A DNA stretch of 64,000 nt from Paraspadella gotoi (GCA_051294375.1 CM119266.1:16031384-16095383), one strand, 5' to 3'. Counted from the stretch's first letter, positions 14,047 through 27,777 are shown. Translations and numbers: made by a program. Notes: generated from the sequence alone by a model not told the origin.

Positions 14047-14106
14047 GAGAGAGAGAAAGAGAAAGAGTGACGGAATACCAGAAGAAAGCAGAGAGAGAGA
14101 GCGAGC
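10629..14106 (-). repeat. Inverted copy of the right half of the repeated locus
   Basis: This block is the reverse complement of copy C from about 36,165 down to about 32,720, including the CTTTT-repeat tract (12,517-12,700), the candidate promoter (TATAAAT at 13,459-13,465) and the candidate exon region near 13,720-13,865. Single-base indels relative to C break its open frames. It forms the left arm of a foldback with the block that starts at 14,107. Confidence 0.85.
12517..12700. repeat. (CTTTT)n / (CTTT)n microsatellite
   Basis: Pentanucleotide CTTTT passing into tetranucleotide CTTT. The same tract occurs at about 17,092-17,275 (same orientation) and, inverted, at about 25,459-25,634 and 34,107-34,282. 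Confidence 0.9.
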
Positions 14107-15137
14107 CTTTTGTTTTTCCCGTTCATTCCCGCCAGGCGTCGCCGTTCGTCTAGACGATATCCTCGATGCTCTTTTGTTTCCCTTCAATGTTTACGCCATC
14201 GTCGTCTCGCCACTTGGCGACGTCGTCGTCGTAATCGTCGCCGACGACTTAACGGTCTCTTCTCGGAATGAGAGTCCCTCTATCGGAGGGAGAAAACATT
14301 CTTCAAGGTGCTTCTCGTAAAATGATATCGCGAGACTGAGGTAATTAAAAAACAAAGGAGCATCCACCTTCTGGGTTTTTCTCATTAAGAATTTTTATTT
14401 CCGTCACAGGCGCCCGTTAATTCCGAAGCGAGTCGAGAATGTGTTAGATGTTGATAGGTTCATTTACACGACTTTACTTAGTTGTAGCGTTCTAGGGTTT
14501 AACGTAAATGTTAATATAATAGAAAAAAATACAAACTCCACGTTACGTTTCTACAACAAAGATTCACTCTGCCGTTGATAATTTATACTCTCTCCCGTCC
14601 ATCCCCGCGTCTCGCCATTTTTCAAGCGTTAATATGAAAAGCTAAAAGGTCAGTCTCTTGGGTGTCCCACCATTGGTCACCGCCTTTCTGGCAATCGACC
14701 AATCGCCGCCCGCCTAATGGTACCGCGTCGTTCTAAAGAAAATCTATCGATAGATGGGGATCGATGAAAGTAAGCTGGATGGTATTTAAAGATGCGAAAC
14801 GAACCGAGGGGAAGAGGCCTCTAGCGGAGACTGAGTGAAAAATTGTACCAAAGTCAAAGACCAAAAGTAATATCGAACGTTCGAATTAGGGTCGATTTCT
14901 GTAGCAAATTTAGAAAAAAAAATAATCTAATTATATTTTCGGTGTACGTAAACCGACTTACTAAAGTTTAATTAAGCCTGAGAAATCAATTCTTTTCTGA
15001 GAAAGCTAAAGTTGAAAAAAAGAATATATTCTCCCGCCCGTGACCTTTCCATCCGCCCTATCACCTCTCCTGATCGCATCTTTCTTTTTATCAACCGCAT
15101 CTATACCCTTCTTTCCCTCCTCCGTCTTAATTTCGCT

Positions 15138-15172
<35 letters not shown>
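14107..15172 (+). repeat. Right arm of foldback 1
   Basis: In the B/C orientation, matching C from about 32,867 to 33,932 and therefore reverse-complementary to about 12,870-13,955. The unpaired spacer is about 13,956-14,106. It ends inside a CT run at a 25-N gap (15,173-15,197). The candidate minus-strand exon of this locus is open here (14,335 down to 14,191). Confidence 0.85.
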
Positions 15173-15197
15173 NNNNNNNNNNNNNNNNNNNNNNNNN

Positions 15198-15783
15198 GGA
15201 GGAGATAAATGACCCCGCGTTCCCGTTGGGTCAGTTTTCTCCGCCTCCGCATTCTTACCATTTCCTCTTTACCTCTAACACTCATTCTTGTCTTTCCCAC
15301 CTTTTACCATCACCACCCATGCCCCCTACCACTTCACCACCGGTTTTTTTGACTCAAGTGGCGGCAAATGACGATTTTTTTTTTCTTTCTGGCTTTTCCT
15401 TTTCGGACGATCTGATGAGCTTCGCACAGCTGTGGTCAGGCGAGCTTGCTCTATTCACGTCAATCTTTCCTCTGAACGATACACGAGCGTCTTCAAAGAT
15501 TGAGTTTGAAAACGCATTACAACGATTGAACTGAATTTTCTCCCCAACTTTTTTTTTTTTGGGGGGGAATTGTAAAGTGTCTGGACGTCGGTTCAATCTG
15601 GTCGGTCACAGGTGGTGGTCAGAACTCGACCCGTCATCTTCGTACTCGGGACAAAGAAAATGGATAGAAATTGGATTCCAGAATGAGGAGGGAATATTAG
15701 GAGGGAAAGAGGGTCAGACTGAAGAGAATGAGAGCGAGTGGGGTAGGGAAGGAAATCATGGGACGAGGGGGGGGAAATAGGGG

Positions 15784-15862
<79 letters not shown>

Positions 15863-16638
15863 GAGGAAACAAAAGAGGAAGAAAGAGAAAAGAAAGAAAT
15901 TTTAAGAATTTGTAACATACAAATACAAATACCTAAATACTTACCGAAATACTTTAACTTGAATCAGTACGGAAATATTTTCTTTTCTTTTTTTTTTGCA
16001 ACCGCCCCCCCTAGCGGGATCTCCTGTCCGAGCTTTAAAAGCCAGCATCAGAAGAAGGAAGCGAATAAATTGGTCAAAACTTCTTACCGAAACTCGATTC
16101 CCGATTCCCCAACACCCAAATCTTTTTGACCGCACGAATCACGGACACACGGACAGACGGACCCTTCACCCCAATCCTTCGAACCCGAGGATAACCACTT
16201 CGACAGAGACATATGGAGGAGAAGGAGGAAGATGAGATGAGAACAGAAGAAGGAAAGAAAAAGGAAGGGGAAAAAATGAGAGCATAAAGAGCATAAATAT
16301 GTCACTCGGTTCCTAATTTTCTTTAAATTATTTAGGGTATCGTCTGAACATAGAAAAAGTGAAATTTTTGCAAGAAATAATTTAAAAAACTACTCAAAAT
16401 TGTACGTATGAATGCATATAACTGTAAGTATGTAGCTTTTAAGTCTTGAAAGAGGAAAAGGGATTGAGGAAATGAGACAGATGCCATGAATAATGATGTC
16501 GAGAAATGAGTCTTCGAGCCGTCAAGGAAGATAATTAGATCAAATTCCGGACAATGGGCATTGCGGGAGATGCAGTGGGATGAGGGCATTGCGGGAGATG
16601 CAGTGGGATGAGGGTAGCCAGGTGCCGGACAGAGAGAG

Positions 16639-16719
<81 letters not shown>

Positions 16720-17232
16720 GAGAGAGGGAGCGAGCGAGAGTTATGAGATGCGAAATATTTACGACCGCCCATCATGACGTTGAATTAGTTAACTTACCTT
16801 GGGCCAACGTTGCGTTAGGATTAGAAGTTGCCTTAAATGTTTTTCTTCTCTTTTAAGACTTAATTTTAAATAAATTTTAAGTTCTACCCTTCTAAACAGT
16901 AAACAAAGATTGTTGGATTTATTCTTAGATGCACCGCCTCAGCTTCCCGACGATGCAACGACGACTGTACCTTCATAAAAATTCATTTGCATATTGATGA
17001 CGGCGATTCCTCGGCCACGCCCACCCTGATGAGGCCGAAGCAAATCCTAATTCCACCTGAGCCGCTTCTTTACATTTTTTCGGTACTTTCTTTTTTTTCT
17101 TTTTTTTCTTTTTCTTTCTTTTCTTTTCTTTTCTTTTCTTTTCTTTTCTTTCTTTCTTTTCTTTTCTTTTCTTTTCTTTTCTTTTTCTTTCTTTTCTTTT
17201 CTTTTCTTTTTCTTTCTTTTTCTTTTCTTTCT

Positions 17233-17272
<40 letters not shown>

Positions 17273-17448
17273 TGTCTCTCTCTTTCTATTCTTTGTTCCC
17301 CCGCAGCCGCAACTTCGCCTCTCGTCGCCCAGCGAAGATTTTCTTGACCTTTTTAGCCTCCGTCATCAACGGCTTAAGAAAAGCTTAGGTCAGTTATGAC
17401 CGAAGAAGAAAATTTCATTTTTTTTTTTCTATCTTTCTTTATGCTTTA
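15198..17448 (-). repeat. Second inverted partial copy
   Basis: Starts at exactly the same base as the block at 10,629 and matches it directly (offset about 4,570) through the CTTTT tract to about 17,400. It differs by very few bases, for example T versus G near 11,562/16,132. Starting directly after a 25-N gap, like the block at 10,629, it looks like the same contig end placed twice. Confidence 0.85.
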
Positions 17449-17810
17449 AAGTACCGAAAAAATGTAAAGAAGCGGCTCAGGTGGAATTAGGATTTGCTTC
17501 GGCCTCATCAGGGTGGGCGTGGCCGAGGAATCGCCGTCATCAATATGCAAATGAATTTTTATGAAGGTACAGGTCGTCGTTGCATCGTCGGGAAGCTGAG
17601 ACGGTGCATCTAAGAATAAATCCAACAATCTTTGTTTACTGTTTAGAAGGGTAGAACTTAAAATTTATTTAAAATTAAGTCTTAAAAAGAGAAGAAAATA
17701 CATTTAAGGCAACTCTAATCCTAACGCAACGTTGGCCCCAAGGTAAGTTAACTAATTCAACGTCATGATGGGCGGGTCGTAAATATTTCGCATCTCATAA
17801 CTCTCGCTCG

Positions 17811-17859
<49 letters not shown>

Positions 17860-18189
17860 CGGCACCTGGCTACCCTCATCCCACTGCATCTCCCGCAATG
17901 CCCATTGTCCGGGATTTGATCTAATTATCTCCTTGACGGGCGAAGACTCATTTCTCCGACATCATATTCATGGCATCTGTCTCATTTCATCAATCTCTTT
18001 TCCTCTTTCAAGACTTAAAAGCTACATACTTACAGTTATATGCAGTCATACGTACAATTTTTGAGTAGTTTTTAAATTATTTCTTGCAAAAATTTCACTT
18101 TTTCTATGTTCAGACGATACCCTAAATAATTTAAAGAAAATTAGGAACCGAGTGACATATTTATGCTCTTTATGCTCTCATTTTTTCCC
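17449..18189 (+). repeat. Right arm of foldback 2
   Basis: Reverse-complementary to about 16,300-17,092, with the CTTTT microsatellite as spacer. It matches C from about 34,283 to 35,094, with a shorter CT run, then joins abruptly to the start of copy B at 18,190. Confidence 0.8.
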
Positions 18190-19087
18190 GAGAGACTTTT
18201 ATTTCGCAGGACCGGATTTCAGTTTTTCTCGGAATGCAGTTCAACAATTCCGTGGAAAAAAAAAAGATTAAGGGAATTTCAGGTTTTTGACAAGAGACTT
18301 TCCGTTTTATTTCTTGCTCTTTCTTTTCTCTGCCAGGATCTAAGTGAGTTCGATTAAAAAGAATGAAAGAAAAAAAATGAAAGAAAGAAAAAATGAAGGG
18401 GGGTTTTTCCGAAGGTAATTACCGCTAATGAGAAAGGAAGGCGGATGAGAAGGAAAAAAAAAGGAGGAGAGTGAAAATTAAGAGAGAAATTGAAATTTAA
18501 CCCGGCTGAAAAATGGAAGGGAGAGCACAGTGTTGAATTCTTAACTTGTTTAAATTCTTTATAACGAGTAATGACTTTTTAAAAAAAATATAAATGGAAA
18601 AGTCAGGCGTCATTTTAAAATAATATTTACGTTTTTGTACGTATTATACTGTGACCATGGAACATGGTCCCACTGCACAGTTTTTAGGTTTTCTGTCAAA
18701 AAAGGAAACTCTTAAATCTATTTTTTCTCATGAGTAGATGCGTCCTTTTCGAGATCCACTGTGCCTTCTTTCTCTCTTCCCCCACCTTAGGATCGCCGAG
18801 GAAAGACAGAAAGAAAAATGTCAAGGTGATAAAAGCCGTCATTAAGGAATGTTCCGCCATCTTGTCGTTGAGGACGACGAAAACGACGACGAAGACGACG
18901 ACGACCGAAACGATGAAAGTTTAATCTAGCGAAGCTCAAGCTTTGACCATATGTGCCGCCTTTTCCGCTTCGTTTCCCTTCTTTTTCTCTCATTCTTCAT
19001 TTCAAAACGTGAAAAAAACTTGAAGAGGCAAAATTCTGTTTTAAAATATAATATATATAATAATTAATAATATATAATAATAATAAT

Positions 19088-19129
<42 letters not shown>

Positions 19130-20630
19130 TAATAATAATTCCTGCAACGCTAACCGGAACTCGTTTTCCGTTTCGGAAAAAAAAAAACCTCAAAAAATAG
19201 AGAAAAATAAATCTCGACATTCCAGACATTTTATTTCTTTATTAATAAATTAGCGGGCACCTTATGAGCCTTAACCGGTTAGAAGTTTCCTAACTTTTTT
19301 CTTTCTTTCTCCTTCTCGAGAGTTTTCAGTAATTGAGTCTGTGTTTTTCTTGAACGGTGACTCCTTTCACCAATCAATCAATTTTCCGTCCAAGGCTATT
19401 AGTCGATGTTATTAGAGAAATGATTGGCGATGCGATCGTCAACCTGATTGGAAATACGTGATTAGATTAAATTATGGAACAAAGTAACAGCGAAAGATTT
19501 ATTAGAAGAGTGGTGGATATCAATTAGACTGGGAAAGGAAGTTTCGATGTGATTTTAGTGAAAAGATTTGTCCAAGTGATTTAAAACGATAACTTTTGAA
19601 AAACTATTTACGTATTTATGCTTCACCGAAAAGCAGAACTTATTATCGAATTTAGTTACGAATTCCGAAAAGTTTCTTCTTGACGGATTTTCTTTGCCTG
19701 TCCCACCGAAATTATCTAGAAAACAAAAAAGGAAGGAAAAAAAATTGGGGAAAAAAAAACAAAAAAACTTTCTTAACCTTTTCAGTGACGGAAAATTAGC
19801 AGATGTTACTTACGAAATTATTCAAGGGAAAAAAATCACGTTTTGCTTCGTCTTGAAATTTTTCAGGTTCTTAGGACTTTTGAAAAAAAATGGCTGCGAA
19901 AAAATCACTACTATGTAGTGTGATGAGAGAATTTTAAGTGGATCTTTGTTAGAGTTTTGAAAGTTAAAGGGTTTTATAAATTGAACTACTTTAAAGAGAA
20001 AACATGATTTATTAAGTTATGTTCCTTAGGCAAGAATTATAACAACCGGAAAACTTTATATTTTCCGAAGTCGGAGAAATCAAAGCGTAAAAAGTTCACT
20101 GGGTGAATAGTGAGTCATACTTTTATCTCTCCCACCTAGCTCCTACCAGCCTTCCCCCCCCTAAAAAAATACCCCCTTTTAACGTCATTTTTATTTTTGA
20201 AAAAAAAATGTTATCGAGTTATTTTTCTATATTTTTCTACACTTACGACAGAAACCCACACACGGCGATTGAGATTTTAGGTGGACTGCGAACGACCTGA
20301 GAGAGAATATTGTGAATAGAGATTCTGCGGAGCTCTACGGTAACAGACAATAATAAATAAGTTTGTTACGGTCGTCGCTCCCTCAGGACGCGTTCGTCGT
20401 CGTCGCCTCGCGGCGGCGAAAAAAGAAATATTTTCTCAGACTCGGGCACCGATTTTTGTGTCACCGGAAATAAGTTCTTTGAAGATGGAGAATGAAATGT
20501 TGTTTAAAGTTTGTAATCTAATAAGAGGCTTCGGATCTAGAGCTTCATATTCGATTATGACTCATAAGAAAAATATTAATTATGTTTGCTGTCGTGTGTT
20601 TAAAAATAAGACGCTCTGCAATACTAAGTT

Positions 20631-20886
20631 TGAAGAGGCTGGTTTTACAGGCGCCACACCCACAGCGGTGTCACTCGTGGCAACGCGAGACAGCATGTTC
20701 ATGTAGTCCAGAGCTTTGGATCTGGCAGTAGGCCCATGCTTACAGCGGGTTACCCGGTCCATCCCACTTTCTACATGACAACCTCAGGGCTCGAACCAGG
20801 GACGCACATGGATGGTGCATTAGCACTGAGCCACTGAGGCGCTGTGAAAGTACAGCTTAATCCATCTGTGGTGATAGGACCACCAG
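20631..20886 (-). mobile_element. tRNA-derived SINE-like insertion (copy B)
   Basis: A 256-bp block absent from copy A at the matching site (after 7,370) and flanked by a 5-bp direct repeat AAGTT (20,626-20,630 and 20,887-20,891), a target-site duplication. On the minus strand it carries an internal RNA polymerase III promoter: box A-like TGGCTCAGTGC (20,823-20,833) and a perfect box B, GGTTCGAGCCC (20,787-20,797), at tRNA-like spacing. There is no reverse transcriptase and no A-tail. The head before box A can form a short hairpin. The 5-bp duplication is short for a SINE, so another non-autonomous element that captured a tRNA is possible. Confidence 0.7.
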
Positions 20887-22684
20887 AAGTTCTTCGTTAC
20901 ATAATATGACCATTATTTTTACTTTTTGGAGCCTACCTTCAATCCTTTTTTCATCCGAAAATTGAAAACTGGATAAAAAAAAAAACCTTTGAAAGGCCGG
21001 CCGGGGTAAATTGAGATTTTTTTGATAAGATAAGAAAACTGAGGGAAAAAAATTGTTTTAAAGAAGACTAATATTCTTTGTCGGTTTTTTTTTCGGTTAC
21101 TTTCGGTTAAGTTTTTTATATTTCAATAGCGCGGTCTACGGACGACAGTTCATAACTTTACAGTAATGGTTAAGAAATTTACTAGTCGCGCCGGAGTTTG
21201 GGAAGGTTGTGAGAGCCATTAGCCACCAAAAAACCAAATCGGCCATAATCTTCTTCTTTTTCGTTCTCGCCTCGTCGTCGTCGTCATTGTCGCGTCGTCA
21301 CCGACTCCATTTCGAACCCATTTTCCCTCACTTTGTTCCATCCGCTTTTCGCCTTCTTCCAAGTTTACTTTGAACCCGCGGGCAGACGAGGTTGCGGCGG
21401 CGGCGGCGGTACGGCGGCAGCGGCGGCAGCGGCAGCGCAGCGGCAGCGACGGCGATTGCTACTCAACCCACTTGACCCGCTTCCACCCCATCCACTCCGC
21501 CACACGCGCTCTCCCTTTTTAACCCGTCTACGTGATTCTCCACTTCCGGGTTCCTTCCACTACGAAGGTCGACTGCGTCCTCGCGGTTCGTTGTGGGCGT
21601 GGGCTGAGTCGTGGGCTGAGGCGTGGGATGGGCGTGGGCGTTAGCTGGGACATGTTTGTGGACGTGGGCGTATCATCCCAATCGTTTCTGGAGCCAATTC
21701 AAGTTTCAGTCTGAGTATACTCCTACGAGTAAAACACCAACTCTTGCACCACATTTCACCTTACTAAAATGTATACAATCACTTTTTACTAATGCGCCCA
21801 TCCTCACCTCACAGAATAACAAACTCTCACCACCTTCAAGCGCCAGCATCAACATCACCGGCGCGCCCCTCCTCGCCACTTTCTATCTCCCTCTCCTCTC
21901 GTCTCCTCTCACGAATCGAAGACGTTCACGTCACTCGTTGTAGCCGCTCGTCACCGCCTCTCATCAACTGAGCAAATATACGAGAAAAATCTGCCCCCGC
22001 AACGACGACGACGAGAACGACGACGAGAACGACGACCAAGTTGAATACGATGACAATAATTAATTAGCAAGGATGGCTTGTGTGAAAATTTTTACTATCA
22101 TGAGTGTTAATTTCAATTAATGTCGAAAGGGTAGTTGGGCAAAAGTGACCAGATGAACTTGATAAAAATAGAAAAAAAAACATACCGTTTATAATATAAA
22201 CATTAACAGGAAATAATAGCATAAAATTATTAATAAAAATAAGCACTAATGGACCAAAACTTTTAAAGCCGAAAACGATGACTTTGTCAGTCTTCGAAGA
22301 TGACAATGGGACGACGACGAGGACGACGACGACAGAACTTTTTAACCTTCGTGAAAGTTGTTTAACTTGTCTCTCCCTCTTTCTCTGGTTAAAAGATGAG
22401 AACGTGAGGATTTCTCGTGAGTTTCACTCGCTTGTCCGCCTTCCCGTTCTTCCTGCCCGAGCTTTCTATTTCGTCCTTGAAAAAAAAATGATTTCAGTCA
22501 AAACTTTGATGGACAACGTGAGTAGCTGTTTACCTGGAAATTTATCGTTAATTTTAAAAGCCTAATATTGAGGATTAACTTTTGGTAATTAAATAATTTT
22601 AAGCAATCGAAGCTTTTGAGTTTTATAAACTAAAAAAAACTAAATTCCTAGAATTTTATCCAAAGGCTATTTCCCTTGTTCCTC

Positions 22685-22754
<70 letters not shown>

Positions 22755-22955
22755 GCTTTCGCTCACGATCAGGTGGCGAAGTAAAAGTTTAAAGAATAAG
22801 TGGATAAAAGAAAGAGATTGAGAAAGAGAAAAAGTGGAGAAAGAGAAAGTAAATTGAAATCTTCTTGGGTGGCGGCCGCCGCTTCAATCACGCGAACCAG
22901 GTTTTTGATGAAAAAATAATGGGGAAGGAGATGCGTGGGGAAAGAGGGTGGGGAA

Positions 22956-22974
22956 GCGAGAGAGAGAGAGAGAC

Positions 22975-23053
<79 letters not shown>

Positions 23054-23072
23054 AGAGAGAGAGAGAGAGAAA
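22956..23072. repeat. (GA)n microsatellite
   Basis: A long GA run. It differs in length and interruption from about 31,604-31,716 in copy C and is degenerate in copy A. Confidence 0.9.
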
Positions 23073-24073
23073 GAAAGCCTAACCGCAATGCTACTAATAA
23101 AGCCGTTAGAGCCTATCATTAAGTAGCATTCTGGCAATGAAAACAAATAAGGAAACAAAAGAAGAAAACAACAAAATAAAGCGAATGTAAAGAACGACGG
23201 GAACGACGGGAATCGAAAGAGAGACGAATGAAGTTGGCGATCGATTCGAAGGTCGGGCGCCAGTCGTTGTTGTTGTCGTCGTTGTCGTCGTCCAGGCATT
23301 GAACCGTGCAGATTCGACCCGGAAAAAAAAAAACCTGGGCCCTCGAATCGTCGACCTCGAACCCCAGGAGTGTCGACCTCGTTGCTCGAAGCCTCAATGA
23401 GTTTCGCTTGGAAAAGTCAGAGTTGACAAATGGTTCCGCCCCCTTTTTTTTCGAGAGGCTCTCTCGATTGTCGAAGCTCTCGACGCGACCGAAGGAATGA
23501 ACAAAGTATCAACGAAAGTAGACAGAGTTGAAGGATTTTCAAAGAGTGGCTATAGTTCTTATGCGATAGGGTCGTTCTTGCTAATGTCAGCTTGTTACAT
23601 CGTAGTCTTCTTGGCTAATTTAATAATGAATATATATAAAGTTTATATATCTTACGTTGATAAAATAGACGAGTTTTCAACCTAAGGTGGCAAAAAATAA
23701 TGAATTAAAAGAAGGGAAAAAAAGAGTTTTTAAAAACGCATCTTGTCAATATCTCAGCTTCAACTCTTCATTCTTTTCTCCCCAAATTTTGTAAACAAAC
23801 GACTGAATTTGTTTACGACGATTATCAATACTTTCCTTCGCTCTTGACTCGAGAGGGAGCGACGTATTTCGAACCAACGAAGGAAAAAAAAAAGTAAAAG
23901 TGGATATTTTCACTCTGACGTTTGTTTACCTTTTGTTCTTGAAAAAGTTCTTCACGTGAAATCACCCGAGAGCTCGAGCGACGACGATGATGACGACGAT
24001 GACGACGATCGGTCGACGATGGTGATTAGCCGATTTACGTCACCATAGAGACAACGATGAAAGCTTGTTCGCT

Positions 24074-24124
24074 CGCTCTCTCTCTCTGCTTTCTTCTGGT
24101 ATTCGTCACTCTTTCTCTCTCTCT

Positions 24125-24210
<86 letters not shown>
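24074..24210. repeat. (CT)n microsatellite
   Basis: A CT run of about 130 bp, also at 32,722-32,858. Copy A stops at a 25-N gap exactly at its left edge. Confidence 0.9.
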
Positions 24211-24212
<2 letters not shown>

Positions 24213-25249
24213 CACACCTTTTCCTTTTGTTTTTCCCGTTCATTCCCGCCAGGCGTCGCCGTTCGTCTAGACGATATCTCGATGCTCTTTTGTTTCCCTT
24301 CAATGTTTACGCCATCGTCGTCTCGCCACTTGGCGACGTCGTCGTCGTAATCGTCGCCGACGACTTAACGGTCTCTTCTCGGAATGAGAGTCCCTCTATC
24401 GGAGGGAGAAAACATTCTTCAAGGTGCTTCTCGTAAAATGATATCGCGAGACTGAGGTAATTAAAAAAACAAAGGAGCATCCACCTTCTGGGTTTTTCTC
24501 ATTAAGAATTTTTATTTCCGTCACAGGCGCCCGTTAATTCCGAAGCGAGTCGAGAATGTGTTAGATGTTGATAGGTTCATTTACACGACTTTACTTAGTT
24601 GTAGCGTTCTAGGGTTTAACGTAAATGTTAATATAATAGAAAAAAATACAAACTCCACGTTACGTTTCTACAACAAAGATTCACTCTGCCGTTGATAATT
24701 TTATACTCTCTCCGTCCATCCCGCGTCTCGCCATTTTTCAAGCGTTAATATGAAAAGCTAAAAGGTCAGTCTCTTGGGTGTCCCACCATTGGTCACCGCC
24801 TTTCTGGCAATCGACCATCGCCGCCCGCCTAATGGTACCGCGTCGTTCTAAAGAAAATCTATCGATAGATGGGGATCGATGAAAGTAAGCTGGATGGTAT
24901 TTAAAGATGCGAAACGAACCGAGGGGAAGAGGCCTCTAGCGGAGACTGAGTGAAAAATTGTACAAAGTCAAAGACCAAAAGTAATATCGAACGTTCGAAT
25001 TAGGGTCGATTTCTGTAGCAAATTAGAAAAAAAAATAATCTAATTATATTTTCGGTGTACGTAAACCGACTTACTAAAGTTTAATTAAGCCTGAGAAATC
25101 AATTCTTTTCTGAGAATGCTAAAGTTGAAAAAAAGAATATATTCTCCCGCCCGTGACCTTTCCATCCGCCTATCACCTCTCCTGATCGCATCTTTCTTTT
25201 TATCAACCGCATCTATACCGTTCTTTCCCTCCTCCGTCTTAATTTCGCT

Positions 25250-25287
<38 letters not shown>

Positions 25288-25459
25288 AGCTTCATAAAGA
25301 AAGAAAGAAAAAAAAATGAATTTCTTCTCGGTCATAACTGACCATAAGCTTTTCTTTAGCCGTTGATGACGGAGGCTAAAAAGGTCAAGAAAATCTTCGC
25401 TGGGCGACGAGAGGCGAAGTTGCGGCTGCGGGGGAACAAAGAATAGAAAGAGAGAGACA

Positions 25460-25507
<48 letters not shown>

Positions 25508-25992
25508 AAAGAAAAAGAAAGAAAAGAAAAGAAAGAAAAGAAAGAAAAAGAAAAGAAAAGAAAAGAAGAAAAAAAGAAAGAAAGAAAAGAAAAGAAAAGA
25601 AAGAAAAGAAAAAAAGAAAAAAAAAAAAAGAAAGTACCGAAAAAATGTAAAGAAGCGGCTCAGGTGGAATTAGGATTTGCTTCGGCCTCATCAGGGTGGG
25701 CGTGGCCGAGGAATCGCCGTCATCAATATGCAAATGAATTTTTATGAAGGTACAGGTCGTCGTTGCATCGTCGGGAAGCTGAGGCGGTGACATCTAAGAA
25801 TAAATCCAACAATCTTTGTTTACTGTTTAGGAAGGGAGAACTTAAAATTTATTTAAAATTAAGTCTTAAAAGAGAAGAAAACATTTAAGGCAACTCTAAT
25901 CCTAACGCAACGTTGGCCCAAGGTAAGTTAACTAATCAACGTCATGATGGGCGGGTCGTAAATATTTCGCATCTCATAACTCTCGCTCCTCC

Positions 25993-26078
<86 letters not shown>

Positions 26079-27735
26079 CTCTCTCTGTCCGGCACCTGGC
26101 TACCCTCATCCCACTGCATCTCCCGCAATGCCCTCATCCCACTGCATCTCCCGCAATGCCCATTGTCCGGAATTTGATCTAATTATCTCCTTGACGGGCG
26201 AAGACTCATTTCTCGACATCATTATTCATGGCATCTGTCTCATTTCCTCAATCCCTTTTCCTCTTTCAAGACTTAAAAGCTACATACTTACAGTTATATG
26301 CATTCATACGTACAATTTTGAGTAGTTTTTTAAATTATTCTTGCAAAAATTTCACTTTTTCTATGTTCAGACGATACCCTATAATAATTAAAGAAAATTA
26401 GGAACCGAGGTGACATATTTTATGCTCTTTATGCTCTCATTTTTTCCCCTTCCTTTTTCTTTCCTTCTTCTGTTCTCATCTCATCTTCCTCCTTCCTCCA
26501 TATGTCTCTGTCGAAGTGTCATCCTCGGGTTCGAAGGATTGGGTGAAGGGTCCGTCTGTCCGTGTGTCCGTGATTCGTGCGGTCAAAAAGATTTGGGTGT
26601 TGGGGAATCGGGAATCGAGTTTCGGTAAGAAGTTTGACCAATTTATTCGCTTCCTTCTTCTGATGCTGGCTTTTAAAGCTCGGACAGAGATCCCGCCTTT
26701 TGGGGGGGCGGTGCANNNNNNNNNNNNNNNNNNNNNNNNNAAAAAAAAGAAAAGAAAATATTCCGTACTGATTCAGAGTTAAAGTATTTCGGTAAGTATT
26801 TAGGTATTTGTATTTGTATGTTACAAATTCTTAAAATGAGAGACTTTTATTTCGCAGGACCGGATTTCAGTTTTTCTCGGAATGCAGTTCAACAATTCCG
26901 TGGAAAAAAAAAAGATTAAGGGAATTTCAGGTTTTTGACAAGAGACTTTCCGTTTTATTTCTTGCTCTTTCTTTTCTCTGCCAGGATCTAAGTGAGTTCG
27001 ATTAAAAAGAATGAAAGAAAAAAAATGAAAGAAAGAAAAAATGAAGGGGGGTTTTTCCGAAGGTAATTACCGCTAATGAGAAAGGAAGGCGGATGAGAAG
27101 GAAAAAAAAAGGAGGAGAGTGAAAATTAAGAGAGAAATTGAAATTTAACCCGGCTGAAAAATGGAAGGGAGAGCACAGTGTTGAATTCTTAACTTGTTTA
27201 AATTCTTTATAACGAGTAATGACTTTTTAAAAAAAATATAAATGGAAAAGTCAGGCGTCATTTTAAAATAATATTTACGTTTTTGTACGTATTATACTGT
27301 GACCATGGAACATGGTCCCACTGCACAGTTTTTAGGTTTTCTGTCAAAAAAGGAAACTCTTAAATCTATTTTTTCTCATGAGTAGATGCGTCCTTTTCGA
27401 GATCCACTGTGCCTTCTTTCTCTCTTCCCCCACCTTAGGATCGCCGAGGAAAGACAGAAAGAAAAATGTCAAGGTGATAAAAGCCGTCATTAAGGAATGT
27501 TCCGCCATCTTGTCGTTGAGGACGACGAAAACGACGACGAAGACGACGACGACCGAAACGATGAAAGTTTAATCTAGCGAAGCTCAAGCTTTGACCATAT
27601 GTGCCGCCTTTTCCGCTTCGTTTCCCTTCTTTTTCTCTCATTCTTCATTTCAAAACGTGAAAAAAACTTGAAGAGGCAAAATTCTGTTTTAAAATATAAT
27701 ATATATAATAATTAATAATATATAATAATAATAAT

Positions 27736-27777
<42 letters not shown>

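Larger units (their letters stand above)
18190..26837 (+). repeat. Copy B of the repeated locus
   Basis: Runs parallel to copy C at a constant offset of 8,648 bp, with only a handful of differences that I noticed (for example G versus T near 19,844, one A fewer near 28,846, and GA-run length near 22,960). It contains the SINE-like insertion. Its right end is cut relative to C at about 35,457. A 25-N gap (26,716-26,740) falls where C has continuous sequence. B is the copy least tied to unique flank and is the likeliest redundant one. Confidence 0.85.

Noticed and set aside
20458-20706. 82-aa frame starting in copy B sequence and running into the SINE-like element (also at 29,105)
   Set aside because: A chimera created by the insertion; copy A lacks the continuation and is frameshifted.
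22769-23299. Arg-Glu or Leu-Ser repeat proteins, here and at every GA/CT run
   Set aside because: They are translations of dinucleotide repeats, with no conserved flanking sequence.
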